From Ditylenchus dipsaci (taxonomy: Eukaryota > Nematoda > Chromadorea > Rhabditida > Anguinidae): a stretch of DNA of 64,000 nt. Below, piece by piece: positions 1 through 11,103 of the stretch. The stretch lies in NCBI GenBank assembly GCA_004194705.1, contig SADC01000077.1:1-64000 (forward strand), given 5' to 3'. A program made the position numbers and the translations under genes. Position 1 is the stretch's first letter, and each line of letters opens with the position of its first letter. The notes under the pieces were generated by a model. The model ran no database searches. It was not told the DNA's origin and was given only the letters and a program-made list of their open reading frames with translations.

Positions 1-73
1 GAGATTGGTCCTTCGTAAATTAAGTCCCTAATAGGTTACAGGTTCAAATCCCGCCTCGTGCAAAACTATTTTT
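1..73 (+). other. tRNA-like 3' end followed by T run (weak)
   Basis: A B-box-like GGTTCAAATCC at about 42-52 is followed within 20 bases by a run of seven T, as expected for an RNA polymerase III terminator. The same order (B box, then CACTATTTTTTT) occurs at 26.27 kb in a tRNA-like repeat. The acceptor and anticodon arms are not convincing and the window edge cuts the 5' side, so this is at most a tRNA-derived repeat fragment. Confidence 0.2.
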
Positions 74-252
74 TTCCTGGTTTAAAATAGCTTTGAACGG
101 ACCCCTAAAGCTTCAGGGTGCATAGTTAGCACATCTGAAACCTGCTCAAACGGGTTATTCATCCCATAAACTAAATTTTGGATTTAGCCATATTAAATAA
201 TAAAACAACATTGTATTTCACCCACTAATCCTGTCCTGAGTATGATTTTTTG

Positions 253-1465
253 CGCTACTGTAATAAACCCCCTACCTACCCCCAAAAATCGACTTTTTTA
301 GGGATGGTCAAAACCATTTTTACAACAATAATTCGCCATAAAAGGACCAGAAAAGCAATTTAAATGGGATTGCGGGCTGTATTGGGAGGGGAAGGGAATA
401 ATACAGGGGCCACTTTTCCGAGATGGTTGAAATCCTTAGAGTATTAATTTTCTGAGCATCTAAGGGTACTTTCAAACCCAGGACTTGTGGTACAGGCATA
501 AGTATGATACTTTCATGGCCCAGCAGATCAGCGGTTGAGCCCGCGGGTTTACACCTTGCCTAGCACTTTTTGAGTGATAGGCTGAAAATTTGGATGTTGG
601 CCTCTGGCTCGGCCTTGTAGAACGAGGGGGAATGCTCTATGGCGAAAAAATAGAGATGTTGAACATAGTTTTGAATACTAGGCCTACCGCATAAATAACT
701 CTGGTATGCATGTTTTTCATGCATCCAGAAGTCACTTTCGAGTGATTGTGTGTTAAGGTATGTGGGTGTGCGCATCTCAACTCCAGCCCCCTGCGCCCCC
801 GAAGGGGGCTTTGAAGTACATTGATCATACAAATGCATATAGAGATCTTTTACCACGGACCAAGTTGAAAACATGGTAAAGCAGCTAAAAAAAAGTGGCC
901 CCTGTATTATTCCCTTCCCCTCCCAATACAGCCATAATCCCTCTAAGCTGCTTTTCTGGTTTTTTATGGCAACAATTATTGCATAAAAATGGTTTTTTAG
1001 GGCTAGGCGGAAACTTGCCAAAAACGAAATGTGCCAAATAGAGAAATTTGCCGAAACGAAATTGCCAAAATGAAATTTGGCGAGAACGATTCGGCAAAAC
1101 GAAATTTGCCGAACGAAATTGCCAAATCGAAATCTGCCAAACGCAGGTTTTGCCGAAAACGAAATTCAAAATAAATTTAAATGAAAATATATACGTTGTA
1201 ACCATTCAAACGGTAGGAAATTTCGTTTTAGGCAAAACCTACGTTTGCGAATTTCGATATGGCAAAATTTGTTTGGGAAAAATTCGTTTGGGCAAATTTC
1301 GTTTTGGCGCATTCGGATTTGGCAAATTTCGTTTTGGCAAAATTTCGTTTTGGCAAAACAATACGTTTGGCGAATTCGTTGTTGGCAAGTTTCCCTAGCC
1401 GTTTTTAGACACTCTTAAAAAAGTCGATTTTTGGGGGGGGGGGGGGTTGTATATGACAGTAGCGT
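253..1465. repeat. Palindromic element with C/G-run ends
   Basis: Left end GCGCTACTGTAATAAACCCCC pairs with the right end reading GGGG..TATATGACAGTAGCGT at about 1431-1465. The next inner block AAATCGACTTTTTTA pairs with 1411-1432. Further in, 296-470 pairs with 880-1004, including a GGGAGGGGAAGGGA block. The arms are imperfect and the right arm is split by the nested element at 1004-1402. A second solo end of the same type lies at about 1515-1560. There is no coding content. Confidence 0.7.
1004..1402. repeat. Nested inverted element ending in GCCAAA-type short tandem repeats
   Basis: Each arm is a run of about ten units of 13-18 bp around the core CGAAATTTGCCAAAA, in opposite orientation on the two sides of a short AT-rich centre at about 1165-1220. 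It interrupts the right arm of the 253-1465 palindrome, so it inserted later. The open frame across it (Lys-Phe-Arg-Phe-Gly repeats) only reflects the repeat. Confidence 0.7.
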
Positions 1466-2732
1466 CAATTTTCATTTAAAAATAATTACTCGTTTGAATA
1501 GGCTGTCCCCGCCTTTTGAAAATTCGATTTTGGGAGGGGGGTATATGACAGTAGCGTTGATTTTTTATACAAAACAACTATTGGACTGCAGAAACCCCAG
1601 TCCTCGAGTAGTTTCAGACCGCGCAGTATTTAGTGGCAGTCGAAAGGACGTGGTGCTGGGTGACTACTTAGGAAAGAAACAGAAAACAGTCAGGTGATTG
1701 TATTGGCAGTGCCCAGATATCGGTCACTCAGATGGAAATAAATTAATACGAACCTTAACGGACTTCACCTTGCTTAAATTTGGACGAATTGCACTGGACG
1801 AATTGATTTGGACGAAATGCCATGGCACCGCTTGAGGCGCCTATTCTAGTTCCGGGCATTTTTCCGAATGAAAATAGGGGTTTTTTCATTTCCCATCTAA
1901 CTTTTGCATAAAACACCAAAATTTGCATTTTTGCATACGTCCTTGGTACCAAAATGTAGCGAATTTATTCCTCTATCAAGCCCTCGGTTTCGTTTGAGAA
2001 AAATCTGACAAAAAATTCTAGAATTCTCAATAAAGTCAACAAGAAAAAAAAATTGAAGTTTTGTAACAGAAATAAATTGTCCTTTTGAAATTCTGCAGGC
2101 TTCTATGGCAAGTGATGGCTTATTCCGAAAGCCCTTGCCATGAGAATTTTCTCGGTCAACAGCATTTCACAAAAGTAATAAAAAATCATATTGAAACACA
2201 AAACAATCATGGTCAAAATTGACAAGTTTTCGAAATTTTTTATTTGGCGCCAATTTCCCTCCTAATAATTATGAATTTGAAATTTGGGGCCCTGTGAGTG
2301 CCGGGAGAAATGTCCGGGACAGAAGGGTCATGTACCGTTTGGGATTTCACCGTTCCGCGGAGGTCCTTGACGAAATTTTTTCGAAAGTGGTGCAGTTCTT
2401 AATGGGGAAACCCTGTTCAACCCAAAAATGTTTTCCATAGGTGTTCGCAGCACACCTCTAATTTAAACGATTTATAGTTTAAACTGAATAAAAATATTTA
2501 AATAAGAAAATAGAGTATATCGACCGAACCACTTGTAAATAATTGATGCGGTTGCAACTTACTTAAAAAGGCAGGGATCCAAAAATGATGAAGTTATTAT
2601 CGGACACCCTGCTGATTTCGGGAAGAGCTACCATCGACAATGTTTTTATTCGCGCACCCCAAATCTATACTTCATGAGACGTTCTTATAAATTTTAACAG
2701 ACGCGGTCAATAATAAGTTGTCCACTGGCTTG

Positions 2733-3170
2733 CTACTCCTTGTCCTTCTTGTCATCAAATTGCCGGGATATCCACATCAGACTGTCGTCGACCAGGGCGT
2801 TGGAGGCGACTTAGGATCATCGACCAGATTCTTCGTATAGTCCAAGACGCAGAAGAATTTGCAAAATATTGGAGACGTCAAAAGACAATACTAGAAACAC
2901 GAAACCAACAATAAATGACAGAAAAAAGTTAGTTTAATCAAACTTACCTCATCTCGTGTCAACTTCAAAGCATGCAATCCAAGCCACTCCCCACATAACG
3001 CAGCAGACGAGCACAACCAGAAGGGCAGCCAGAAATCCGGAACGACAAACGGCAGCAATCAGATGCAAAGCACAACCGAAAACGAGCAAGCCAAAACAGA
3101 CGGCCAGAAGTTGTCAACAGCTTGTTGGAATCGAAACCACTGCTGCCCTGACTGGCGCTACGGTCGCTTC
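2733..3170 (-). pseudogene. Two-exon gene piece, left-arm copy, possible membrane segment
   Basis: Read on the minus strand, an exon at 2948-3170 has acceptor TTTTAG and donor GAG|GTAAG. A second exon runs from 2890 to a stop at 2733-2735 after a 57-base intron. One frame crosses the junction in phase (residues LTRDE then YLSFDVSNIL). Another frame of the first exon is strongly hydrophobic with two candidate membrane segments, so a frame break inside exon 1 is likely. The same two exons occur in the right arm at 9695-10133 on the other strand. I do not recognise the family. Confidence 0.35.
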
Positions 3171-3224
3171 CTAAAACGAAAATAAATTTATCACACACAA
3201 ATTGGTCATTGAAAATGGATAATC

Positions 3225-3420
3225 ATTTCGGTGGCGCAAATTTACTTTTTCTTGCAGATTAGTAAAAATTAAGTTAATTTGCGCCAAGAACTAGTAAATT
3301 TGTGCCAAGAAAAAAGTAAATCTGCGCCATAAAAAAGTGTATTGAGCCAAATAAATTTTAAGCGCATGAAAGATAATTTGCGCCTAGAAAAAGTAAATCT
3401 GCGCCACCAAAAGTGACTAT
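3225..3420. repeat. Short direct repeats with core TTTGCGCCA
   Basis: At least six units of about 20 bp with core TTTGCGCC(A)AGAAAAAGTAAA occur here in mixed orientation. The inverted copy lies in the right arm at 9440-9650. The organisation resembles the repeat-array ends seen in other elements of this window. Confidence 0.6.
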
Positions 3421-3448
3421 CCACGAGAATTTTATAATAACCGGTTTT

Positions 3449-3656
3449 TCTTTAAAAGTACCATACTTGTTGAGCAAATGAAAGTTGGCAAATCAAAATG
3501 CGTGCGGGACACTTCTCTTTCGTCTCGCACTCTACTCTTCGGAGGTATTATCGAGCGACTCAAAAGATTACAGTGAGAGACGAAAGAGAAGTGTCCCGCG
3601 CGCATTTGAATTTGTCAAATTCTCATTTGCATCAACAGTATCGTCCTTTACGAAGC
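3449..3656. mobile_element. MITE, GGACCATACTTGTTGATGC family (left-arm copy)
   Basis: A near-perfect hairpin of about 200 bp. Its ends read (A)GGACCATACTTGTTGATGC and its centre contains GACACTTCTCTTTCGTCTC and its inverse. Further copies are at 9215-9412 (the other arm), 20204-20400 and 28050-28247. Its ends share AAAGGACCAT with a second hairpin family at 22361, 36694 and 47963. The open frames across it are artefacts of the hairpin. Confidence 0.75.
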
Positions 3657-3949
3657 CGGTTAACCAAACCGCACCCATTAACCAAAAATTACCTTGGAAT
3701 TACCTTGGGATTATCCAAAAACTTCTTCTTGGATTTTGGAGCACGTCTTTTTCGGTGATTTCTTGACATCGGATCCATATTTCTGCTCACCAGAAGCGTT
3801 CTTCAGAGACATCTTTGCGAAGGAGATCGAATACGAAAACACAAGAAAAATAAAGTCTGTTGAGAAATATTAGTCAGAAGTTAAAGGGATCCCAGATCAG
3901 CTGAGTAGGAAAAAATGGCTTCGTGCAGGGTGACGATTTTGTGTAAATA

Positions 3950-4995
3950 TGGTACAATTGCAGTTTAGGCATCCTAACCACTTTAGGCATCCTTAAAAAG
4001 TTTAGGCATCCTTAAATATTTTAGGCATCCATAGAATTTAGGCATCCCACAAAAAGTTTAGGCATCCAATCAATACTTTAGGCATCCATAAAAAGTTTAG
4101 GCATCCTTAACTTTATTCGATAACAACATGTATAGAGTAACAAGAAATTTTGCGCTACTTGCATTTGACTCTCTTTATTGAAAAAAGTATTCGCTTATAC
4201 CATGCTTACGGATCTACTGGCTTATACCTACGGCCCTTTAAAAATAATGTTTTTCAATTTTCCTTCAACAATAATGTTTTTTCAATTTTTAGAAACCATT
4301 TCAAGTAATATTTTTGTCTTAAAGAGACTATAAAAGTAAATAAAAAGGGACAAAGGGCTGTATTGGAGGGGAAGGGACAAAACAGGGGCCACTTAAATAA
4401 GAGGCAACTAGCAAAATGAAGATCTTGAAATAGTTTTGAATACTGGGGTACGCATAAATAAATCTGGTATGCATGCTTTTTCATGCATCCAGAGCCACTT
4501 TCGAGTGATCTGTGTCTAAGGTATGTGGGTGTGCGCACTCTCATCCAAGCCCCTGCGCCCCCGAGGGGCGCAGGGGTTGAGAGTTAGAGATGCGCGCACT
4601 CACACCTTAGACATGACCCCTGAGAAGTTACTCTTGATCATAAAATGCGTATAGAGTCTATTTTTGCCACGGCCCGAGAATGAAAAAATGGTAAAACAGT
4701 CAAAAACTTGGTATAGTGGTTGGAGACTGGTTCTTTTTAATATTTTCTTCCTTTCCATTACAGCTCGAAGTTTTCAGAGAAATTGCTTTTTACAGTTTAT
4801 TTTTAGCTTACTTTAAAATTGTTTTCGACTACTTCTAAGAAGTCGATTTTTTTATGGATGCTAAATATTTTTGGATGCCGTAACATTTATGGATGCCTAA
4901 AGTATTTAATGATGCCTAAATTTCTATGATGCTAAAGTTTTATGGATGCCTAAACTTTTTTAAGGATGCCTAAAGTGGTTAAGGATGCCTAAACT
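3950..4995. repeat. Palindromic element with TTTAGGCATCC array ends
   Basis: About nine units of 16-20 bp containing TTTAGGCATCC stand at 3960-4110. The inverse units (GGATGCCTAAA) stand at 4855-4995. Between them is a hairpin centred near 4560 around CCCCTGCGCCCCCGAGGGGCGCAGGGG. The array is repeated at 8755-8912. The hairpin centre also recurs at 720-800, 26780-26900 and 38330-38400, so it is a dispersed component. Confidence 0.7.
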
Positions 4996-6452
4996 GCAAT
5001 TGAGCCGTAAATATTATTATCGAAGTGCTAAATCGAACTAAAATAGACCAGATACAACGACGGATACAGTGCCAAAATTTTACCTTGGTCCCCTGTGACT
5101 TTTTTTCACTTTTTTGATTTTTTCGATTTTCACAGCACCTAGGCTTAGGCCTCAGGGTAGGCCAGCGCACGTTAGGACGTACTAAGCGTGGGGTGTGGTT
5201 TAAACACACTTCTTTTAATTTTACAGAAAAACTGTATCCGGTTGTGGTATCCGGTCGTGTTTGTATCTGGTCCTGGTATCGGTCATAATTTGTATCCGGT
5301 CGTAGGTCAGTCCTAAAATAGTACCATAAGTACTAGGGGACTAACTTAGTACAGGGTGTCCCAAAATTCGCGTGCACTTTTTTAAATTTTTGCGAGGTAG
5401 CTCGTTGCCCGTCGATTTCCGAAAATCACTCAGAAGTACGATTTGTAAAAAAAATAGTGCGACACCAACGTAGTGACCACCACGGTCCAACTCACGTCAT
5501 AATAGTTTTTTCTGTTCTGCCATTTGCTGGGTTTGGAAACGGCCTATTGCTCAGAGAGTTACACTCTTGCTATATACCCGTATTCATTATCGGGTCCCAA
5601 ACACACTACAAATATTCTTTTCTATGAAAAACATAGCAGAACTGCAGATATAATAAGAGTGGGGCGTACTCGTTTTGCCAACGAAATTTTTGCCAATGAG
5701 ATCTTTTCATGGTTGTCAAAAGCGTTAAAATGTTAAAATTTGCTTAAAGATTTTTTGCGCATTTTTTTATTTTTGAATTTTACGGTTCAGTTAAAAAAAA
5801 AGTTAAAAAGGTTAAAATGGCTGTAGGAACTTTCGTAACAAGACAATTTCGTAAGAGCGAACTTTCGTAAGAAACATTTTCGTAACAGCGAAATTCGTAA
5901 GAAAGATTTTTCGTAAGAGCGATTTTCCGTAACGAAGTCTTTCGTGAGTGGATACGAAATTTTTTTCACTTTTAATCAATTTTTCTAATTCAGGATTTCA
6001 TCTGATTCATTTTTTCTGGCCTTTCTGTCACTGTTTTGACACTTCGAACAGTTAATTATATGACTATTACTGTATGAGCACAAAATTTGGTAAGCATAGT
6101 CATCATGACTATGTCATATGACTTTTCTCTGTTTGAACCATCAGGCAACTAAGGTAATACTAGGTAATTAGTGCTACTTAGGTAATAAACTACTAGGTAA
6201 TTACCCAGTAATTAGTGCGGCGGTAATCAGTGCGCAGTAATTAGGGCGCCGGTAACTAGTGCGCCAGAAGTCTCTAGGAGAATTCAGAATCGTAACCATA
6301 ACTGGAAGGGAACCGTGACCTCTTGGATGGTGCCGCAAGCCCGCTAAGTTGGCTCCTGACCCGTAGAGGGTACATCAACGTCAAGTTTTAGTATCCAAGC
6401 AATGTTAGTAACACACTAATTAACTTTTACCAACATTACCTTTATTACCGCT
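4722..6452. other. Loop of the large palindrome: repeat fragments, no gene
   Basis: The loop holds the second TTTAGGCATCC array (4855-4995), a CAGGGTGTCCC end at 5344, the solo repeats TTTTGCCAA(C/T)GAGAT at 5676-5705, seven TTTCGTAAGAGCGAA units at 5825-5960 and seven GGTAATTAGTGCGC units at 6150-6275. The last two look like single ends of elements whose other end is missing. I see no convincing exon. Confidence 0.5.
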
Positions 6453-6592
6453 CCAGCCACTATACCAAGTTTTTGACTGTTTTACAATTTTTCATTCTCG
6501 GGCCGTGGGCAAAAATAGACTCTATAACGCATTTTATGATCAAGAGTACTTCTCGGGGTCATGTCTAAGGTAAGTGAGCGCGCGCATCCTAA

Positions 6593-8269
6593 TGCTTGTC
6601 CCACAATGACGCGTTGCGGCAGCGGTAAGCGGCAACGCGTCGAAAAAAACGCGTCATTGTGGAGCAATAGGACGCGGCAGCGTAGCGTCAAACGCCTGCG
6701 TTTACCGCGTCGAAAAAACGCGTCCATTGTGGGTGGCGGCTCGCGTTTTTGCTTCGTTTACCGGCTGCCGCAAGGGGTCGCGTTATTTTTTTTTGCCGCG
6801 CGGTAAATTGGACGCGTTTTTTCAAGTTGGACTGAAAAATTTATGATTCTGGTAAAATTAACCATTTTTCTGAAGGCCTACTCGTTATAAGTATTTTAGT
6901 AAAAAAAAATTTTGGATATCGAGACATAAAAATTGGGTATTTTACCGCGCGGCAGAGGTTGCGGCATATCGAAAAATATCATTTGTTTTGAGTTTTTCAT
7001 GTAAATTTTCATTTCCTAATAAATTACAATGCAATTTATAGTATATATGCTCAGCTCTATGATTCTAAACTAATTTTTGCACACCTTTATTAGTTAAACT
7101 GGGGCATAAAGACAAGTGAAGAAGAGAACATTTCAAATCATTTTTTCCTGCCAATCCACAGAACCGCGTCCACTCAAATAATTTCTAGTGTCTCGCGTGT
7201 TAGGATTGCCTTCTTTCCTGCTTTGGTGCTTGCACTTGACATGAGATATTCGGCAGTTGATTGTTGAGCAGCGAACGCCAAATCCCGTTGTCTTCATCCC
7301 ATCATCCGCCAAACGCCTTGGTCATAATTGGTGTGCTCTTCCAGGATAAAGTTGTGTAGGCAAACGCGGCTTTGACAATCCAGTCTGCTGTCTCTGGTCT
7401 TGCTTCAATCGCCGATAGAAGGATGCGCCACTTCAAAGCTAGCATTCCAAATACATTCTCAATTAATCGACGACACCTGGACAATCTGAAAATATCTATC
7501 AGAACAAAGATATATCATAATTTTCAAGACTTATGTTAGTACCTGTAGTTGAATATCGCGTTCAAGCGACAGTCCATGCCAGAAAAAGGTTTCATCATAT
7601 TGTGAGCAACGGAAGGCACCATACCAAGAAAGAAGAACGGACTCGCAAGTATCAGTACCGGCAGTGAGAAGGGGCTGGTATGTTTCACGTTCATTACGAG
7701 GCTTGGAAGAAAGTCGAGCGATCGAAAACACTAAATTAAAGTAACCCTTTGTAGTTGTAATGTAAGGATCCACTGTTGGCTGGCTTCTTGATTTCAATGT
7801 GTTTACCATCAATGCAACCTGAATTGTTTGATAGTAACAATTAAAACTCGTTAGTAAGCCTACCGAGGGTGTTTGGCATATTCCAACGTGTCCACATTTT
7901 TTCAGAAATTTGCATCCACCCTTGCGCTGTATCTGGCATTCGAACATAGTTTGGTTAAGAGCTTCATAATGGCCTATGCTCTTGATCTAAGGATTGGAAA
8001 CTAAAAAAACATATATTAACTAGGTGTAAATGTGTCCGTGTACACGAAAATTTGAAGGAAAAGCAAGAAAAGGCATGTCTTCACATGATAAAAAAAAGAA
8101 TAAGCAAAAACACTCTCGCCTGCCGCGCGTTTTTTCTAAAACGCGCCCGTTTGCCGCGGCTTCGCTACCGGCGGCAGAGCACCCACAATGGACGCGTTTT
8201 TCTGACGCGTTTCGCGCGCGTTACCGCTGCCGCTACCGCTGCCGCAACCGCGTCATTGTGGGACAAGCA
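6593..8269. mobile_element. PIF/Harbinger DNA transposon
   Basis: Inverted ends TGCTTGTCCCACAATGACGC and their complement bound a 1677-bp element flanked by the 3-bp duplication TAA (6590-6592 and 8270-8272). A TWA duplication is diagnostic of PIF/Harbinger. GC-rich inverted blocks lie inside both ends (6600-6800 and 8110-8260). The transposase relic is on the minus strand. No second, Myb-like gene was recognised, so the element is probably not autonomous. Confidence 0.85.
7302..7990 (-). pseudogene. Decayed Harbinger (HARBI1-like) transposase with introns
   Basis: Minus-strand reading gives the DDE-domain motif GCIDGKHIEIKKPANSGS, then NMMKPFSGMDCRLNAIFNY, then [20 protein letters not shown], in the order expected for PIF/Harbinger transposases. 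The Asp of IDGKH and the Glu of IENVFG would be the first and last catalytic residues. The middle Asp region cannot be read because of frame breaks at about 7560-7740. Two short introns are in phase: 7819-7863 (45 bp) and 7496-7542 (47 bp). The N-terminal DNA-binding part is missing or unreadable. In family terms it would cut and rejoin transposon DNA, but this copy looks inactive. Confidence 0.8.
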
Positions 8270-8754
8270 TAACTCTCAAGCCCCCTGCGGGCCCTTCGGG
8301 GGCGCAGGGGGCTTGGAGTTGAGGATGCGCACACCCACATACCTTAGACCAGATCACTCGAAAGTGGCTCTGATGCATGAAAAAGCATGCATACCAGAGT
8401 TTATTTATGCGGTAACCAGTATTCAAAACTATGTCAAGATCTTCATTTTCTGCTAGGTTGGCCTCTTATTTAAGTGGCCCCTGTTTTGTCCCTTCCCCTC
8501 CCAATACAGCCCTTTGTCCCTTTTTTATTACTTTATAGTCTTTTTAAGACAAAAACTATACTTGAAATGGTTTTCTAGAAATTGAAAAAACATTATTGTT
8601 GAAGAAAATTGAAAACATTATTTTTAAAGGCCAGTAGGTATAAGCAGTAGATCCTAAGCATGGTATAAGCGAATACATTTTTTCATAAAGGAGAGTCAAA
8701 TGCAAGTAGCGCAAAATTTTCTTGTTACTCTATACATGTTGTTATCGAATAAAG

Positions 8755-8912
8755 TTAAGGATGCCTAAACTTTTTATGGATGCCTAAAGTATTGATTGGA
8801 TGCCTAAACTTTTGTGGATGCCTAAACTTTCTATGGATGCCTAAAATATTAAGGAATGCCTAACTTTTTAAGGATGCCTAAAGTGTTAAGGATGCCTAAA
8901 CTGCAATTGTAC
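8755..8912. repeat. TTTAGGCATCC array, right-arm copy
   Basis: About nine units reading GGATGCCTAAA with AT spacers, the inverse of 3960-4110. Individual units differ from the left-arm copies by one-base gaps. Confidence 0.7.
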
Positions 8913-9214
8913 CATATTTACACAAAATCGTCACCCTGCACGAAGCCATTTTTTTTTCTACTCAGGCTGATCTGGGATCCCCTTTAACTTCTGACTAATA
9001 TTTCTCACATGACTTTATTTTCTTGTAGTTTTCGTATTCGATCTCCTTCGCAAGATGTCTCTGAAGAACGCTTCTGGTGAGCAGAAATGGATCCGATGTC
9101 AAGAAATCACCGAAAAGACTGCTCCAAATCCAAGAAGAAGTTTTTGGATAATCCCAAAGGTAATTCCAAAAGGTAATTTTTGGTTAATGGGTGCGGTTTG
9201 GTAAAACCGCTTCG

Positions 9215-9412
9215 TTAAAGGACCATACTTGTTGATGCAAATGAGAATTTGACAAATTCCAAATCGCCGGGACACTTCTCTTCGTCTCTCACTGTAATCT
9301 TTTGAGTCGCTCGATACCTCCGAAGAGTAGAGTGCGAGACGAAAGGAGAAGTGTCCCCACGCATTTGAATTTGCCAAACTTTCATTTGCATCAACAAGTA
9401 TGTACTTTTAAA
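9215..9412. mobile_element. MITE, GGACCATACTTGTTGATGC family (right-arm copy)
   Basis: Inverse counterpart of 3449-3656, a hairpin with the same GGACCATACTTGTTGATGC ends and the same GACACTTCTC core. Confidence 0.75.
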
Positions 9413-9694
9413 GAAAACCGGTTTATTATAAAATCTCTCGGTGGATAGTCACTTTTGGTGGCGCAGATTTACTTTTCTAGGCGCAAATTATCTTTCATGG
9501 CTTAAAAATTATTTGGCTCAATACACTTTTTTTGGCGCAGATTTACTTTTTCTGGCACAAATTTACTAGTTCTTGGCGCAAATTAACTTAATTTTTACTA
9601 AATCTGCAAGAAAAAAGTAAATTTGCGCCACCGGAAATGATTTATCCATTTTCGATGACCAATGGTTGTGTGATAAATTTATTTTTCGTTTTAG

Positions 9695-10133
9695 GAAGCG
9701 ACCGTAGCGCCAGTCAGGGCCAGCAGTGGTTTCGATTCCAACAAAGCTGTTGACAACTTCTGGCCGTCTGTTTTGGCTTTGCTCGTTTTCGGTTGTGCTT
9801 GCATCTGATTCTGCTCGCGTTTGTCCGTTCCGATTTCTGGCTGCCCTTCTGGTTGTGCTCGTCTGCTGCGTTATGTGGGAGTGGCTTGGATTGCACTGCT
9901 TTGAAGTTGACACGAGATGAGGTAAAGTTTGATTAAACTAACTTTTTTCTGTCATTTATTGTTGGTTTCGTGTTTCTAGTATTTGTCTTTTGACGTCTCC
10001 AATATTTTGACAAATCTGCGGTCTTGGACTATACGACGAACTGGTCGATGATCCTAAGTCGCCTCAACGCCTGGTCGACGACAGTCTGATGTGGATATCC
10101 CGGCAATTGATGACAAAGAAGGACAAGGAGTAG
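9695..10133 (+). pseudogene. Two-exon gene piece, right-arm copy
   Basis: Exon 9695-9921 (acceptor TTTTAG, donor GAG|GTAAA) and exon 9980-10133 (acceptor TTTCTAG, stop TAG) mirror 2733-3170. The hydrophobic frame here reads FLAALLVVLVCCVMW and looks like a membrane helix. The two copies disagree by several single-base gaps, so neither gives a clean protein. It may be a host gene caught inside an inverted duplication. Confidence 0.35.
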
Positions 10134-11103
10134 CAAGCCAGTGGACAACTTATATTGACCGCGTCTGTTAATTTTATAAGAACGCTCATGAAGTAGATTT
10201 GGTGCGCGAATAAAAACATTGTCGATTGTAGCTCTTCCGAAAATCAGCAGGGGTCCGCGATAATAACTCATCATTTTTGGATCCTGCCTTTTTAAGTAAG
10301 TTGCAACGCATCCAATTATTACAAGTGGTTCGGTCGATATACTCTATTGCTTATTTAAATTTTTATTCAGTTTAAACTATAAATCGTTTAATTAGAGGTG
10401 TGCGTGCGAACACCTATTGGAAAACATTTTTGGGTTGAACAGGGTTCCATAAGAACGCACCACTTTCGAAAATTTCGTCAAGGACTCCGCGACCGGTGAA
10501 TCCAAAAAACGGGTACATGACCCTTCTGTCCGGACATTTCTGTCCCGGCACTCACAGGGCCCCAAATTTTCAAATTCATAATTATAGGAGAATTGGCGCC
10601 AAATAAAAAATTGAAAATGTCAATTTTGGACCATGATTGTTTGTGTTTCAGATATGATTTTTTATTACTTTTTGTGAAATGCTGTGACCGAGAAAATTCT
10701 CATGGCAAGGGCTTTCGAATAAGCCATCACTTGCCATAAAGCCGCAGAATTTCAAAAGGACAATTTATTTCTGTTACAAAGCTCAATTTTTTATCTTGTT
10801 GACTTATTGAGATTCTAAATTTTTTGTCAGATTTTTCTCAAACGAAACCGAGGGCTTGAAGAGAATAATTCGCTACATTTTGGTACCAAGGACGTATGCA
10901 AAAAATGCAAATTTTTGGTTTTTATGCAAAGTTAGATGGGAAATGAAAAAAAAACCCCTATTTCATTCGAAAAATGCCACGAAACTAGAATAGGCGCCTC
11001 AAGCGGCTGCCATGGCATTCGTCCAAAAGTCAATTCGTCCAAAGTGCATTCGTCCAAATTTAAGCAAGGTGAAAGTCCGTTAAGGTTCGTATTAATTTAT
11101 TTC

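Larger units (their letters stand above)
1737..4722. repeat. Left arm of ~9.4-kb palindrome
   Basis: The arm runs from AAATAAATTAATACGAACC to about 4722 and matches, inverted, 11103 back to about 6452 once the Harbinger insertion is removed. Matching landmarks are GGACGAATT repeats (1778-1830 and 11010-11060), a GAGGACTCC-type block, the exon pair at 2733-3170, the GCGCC repeats at 3225-3420, a GGACCAT MITE and the TTTAGGCATCC arrays. The arms differ mainly by small indels. The loop is 4722-6452. Confidence 0.75.
6452..11103. repeat. Right arm of ~9.4-kb palindrome, interrupted by a transposon
   Basis: This arm is the inverse of 1737-4722 in two pieces: 6452-6592 pairs with about 4580-4722, and 8270-11103 pairs with 1737-4575. 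The gap between them is the Harbinger element 6593-8269. Because the left arm lacks it, that insertion came after the palindrome formed, or at least after the two copies separated. Confidence 0.75.

Noticed and set aside
1048..1398. 116-residue Lys/Phe/Gly-rich frame
   Set aside because: It lies wholly in the short-repeat element at 1004-1402 and follows its period.
3950..4120. CRISPR-like array (short repeats with AT spacers), here and in the other repeat-array ends
   Set aside because: Units are only 12-22 bp, spacers are a few bases and similar to each other, and each array has an inverted partner. The DNA has introns and is animal.
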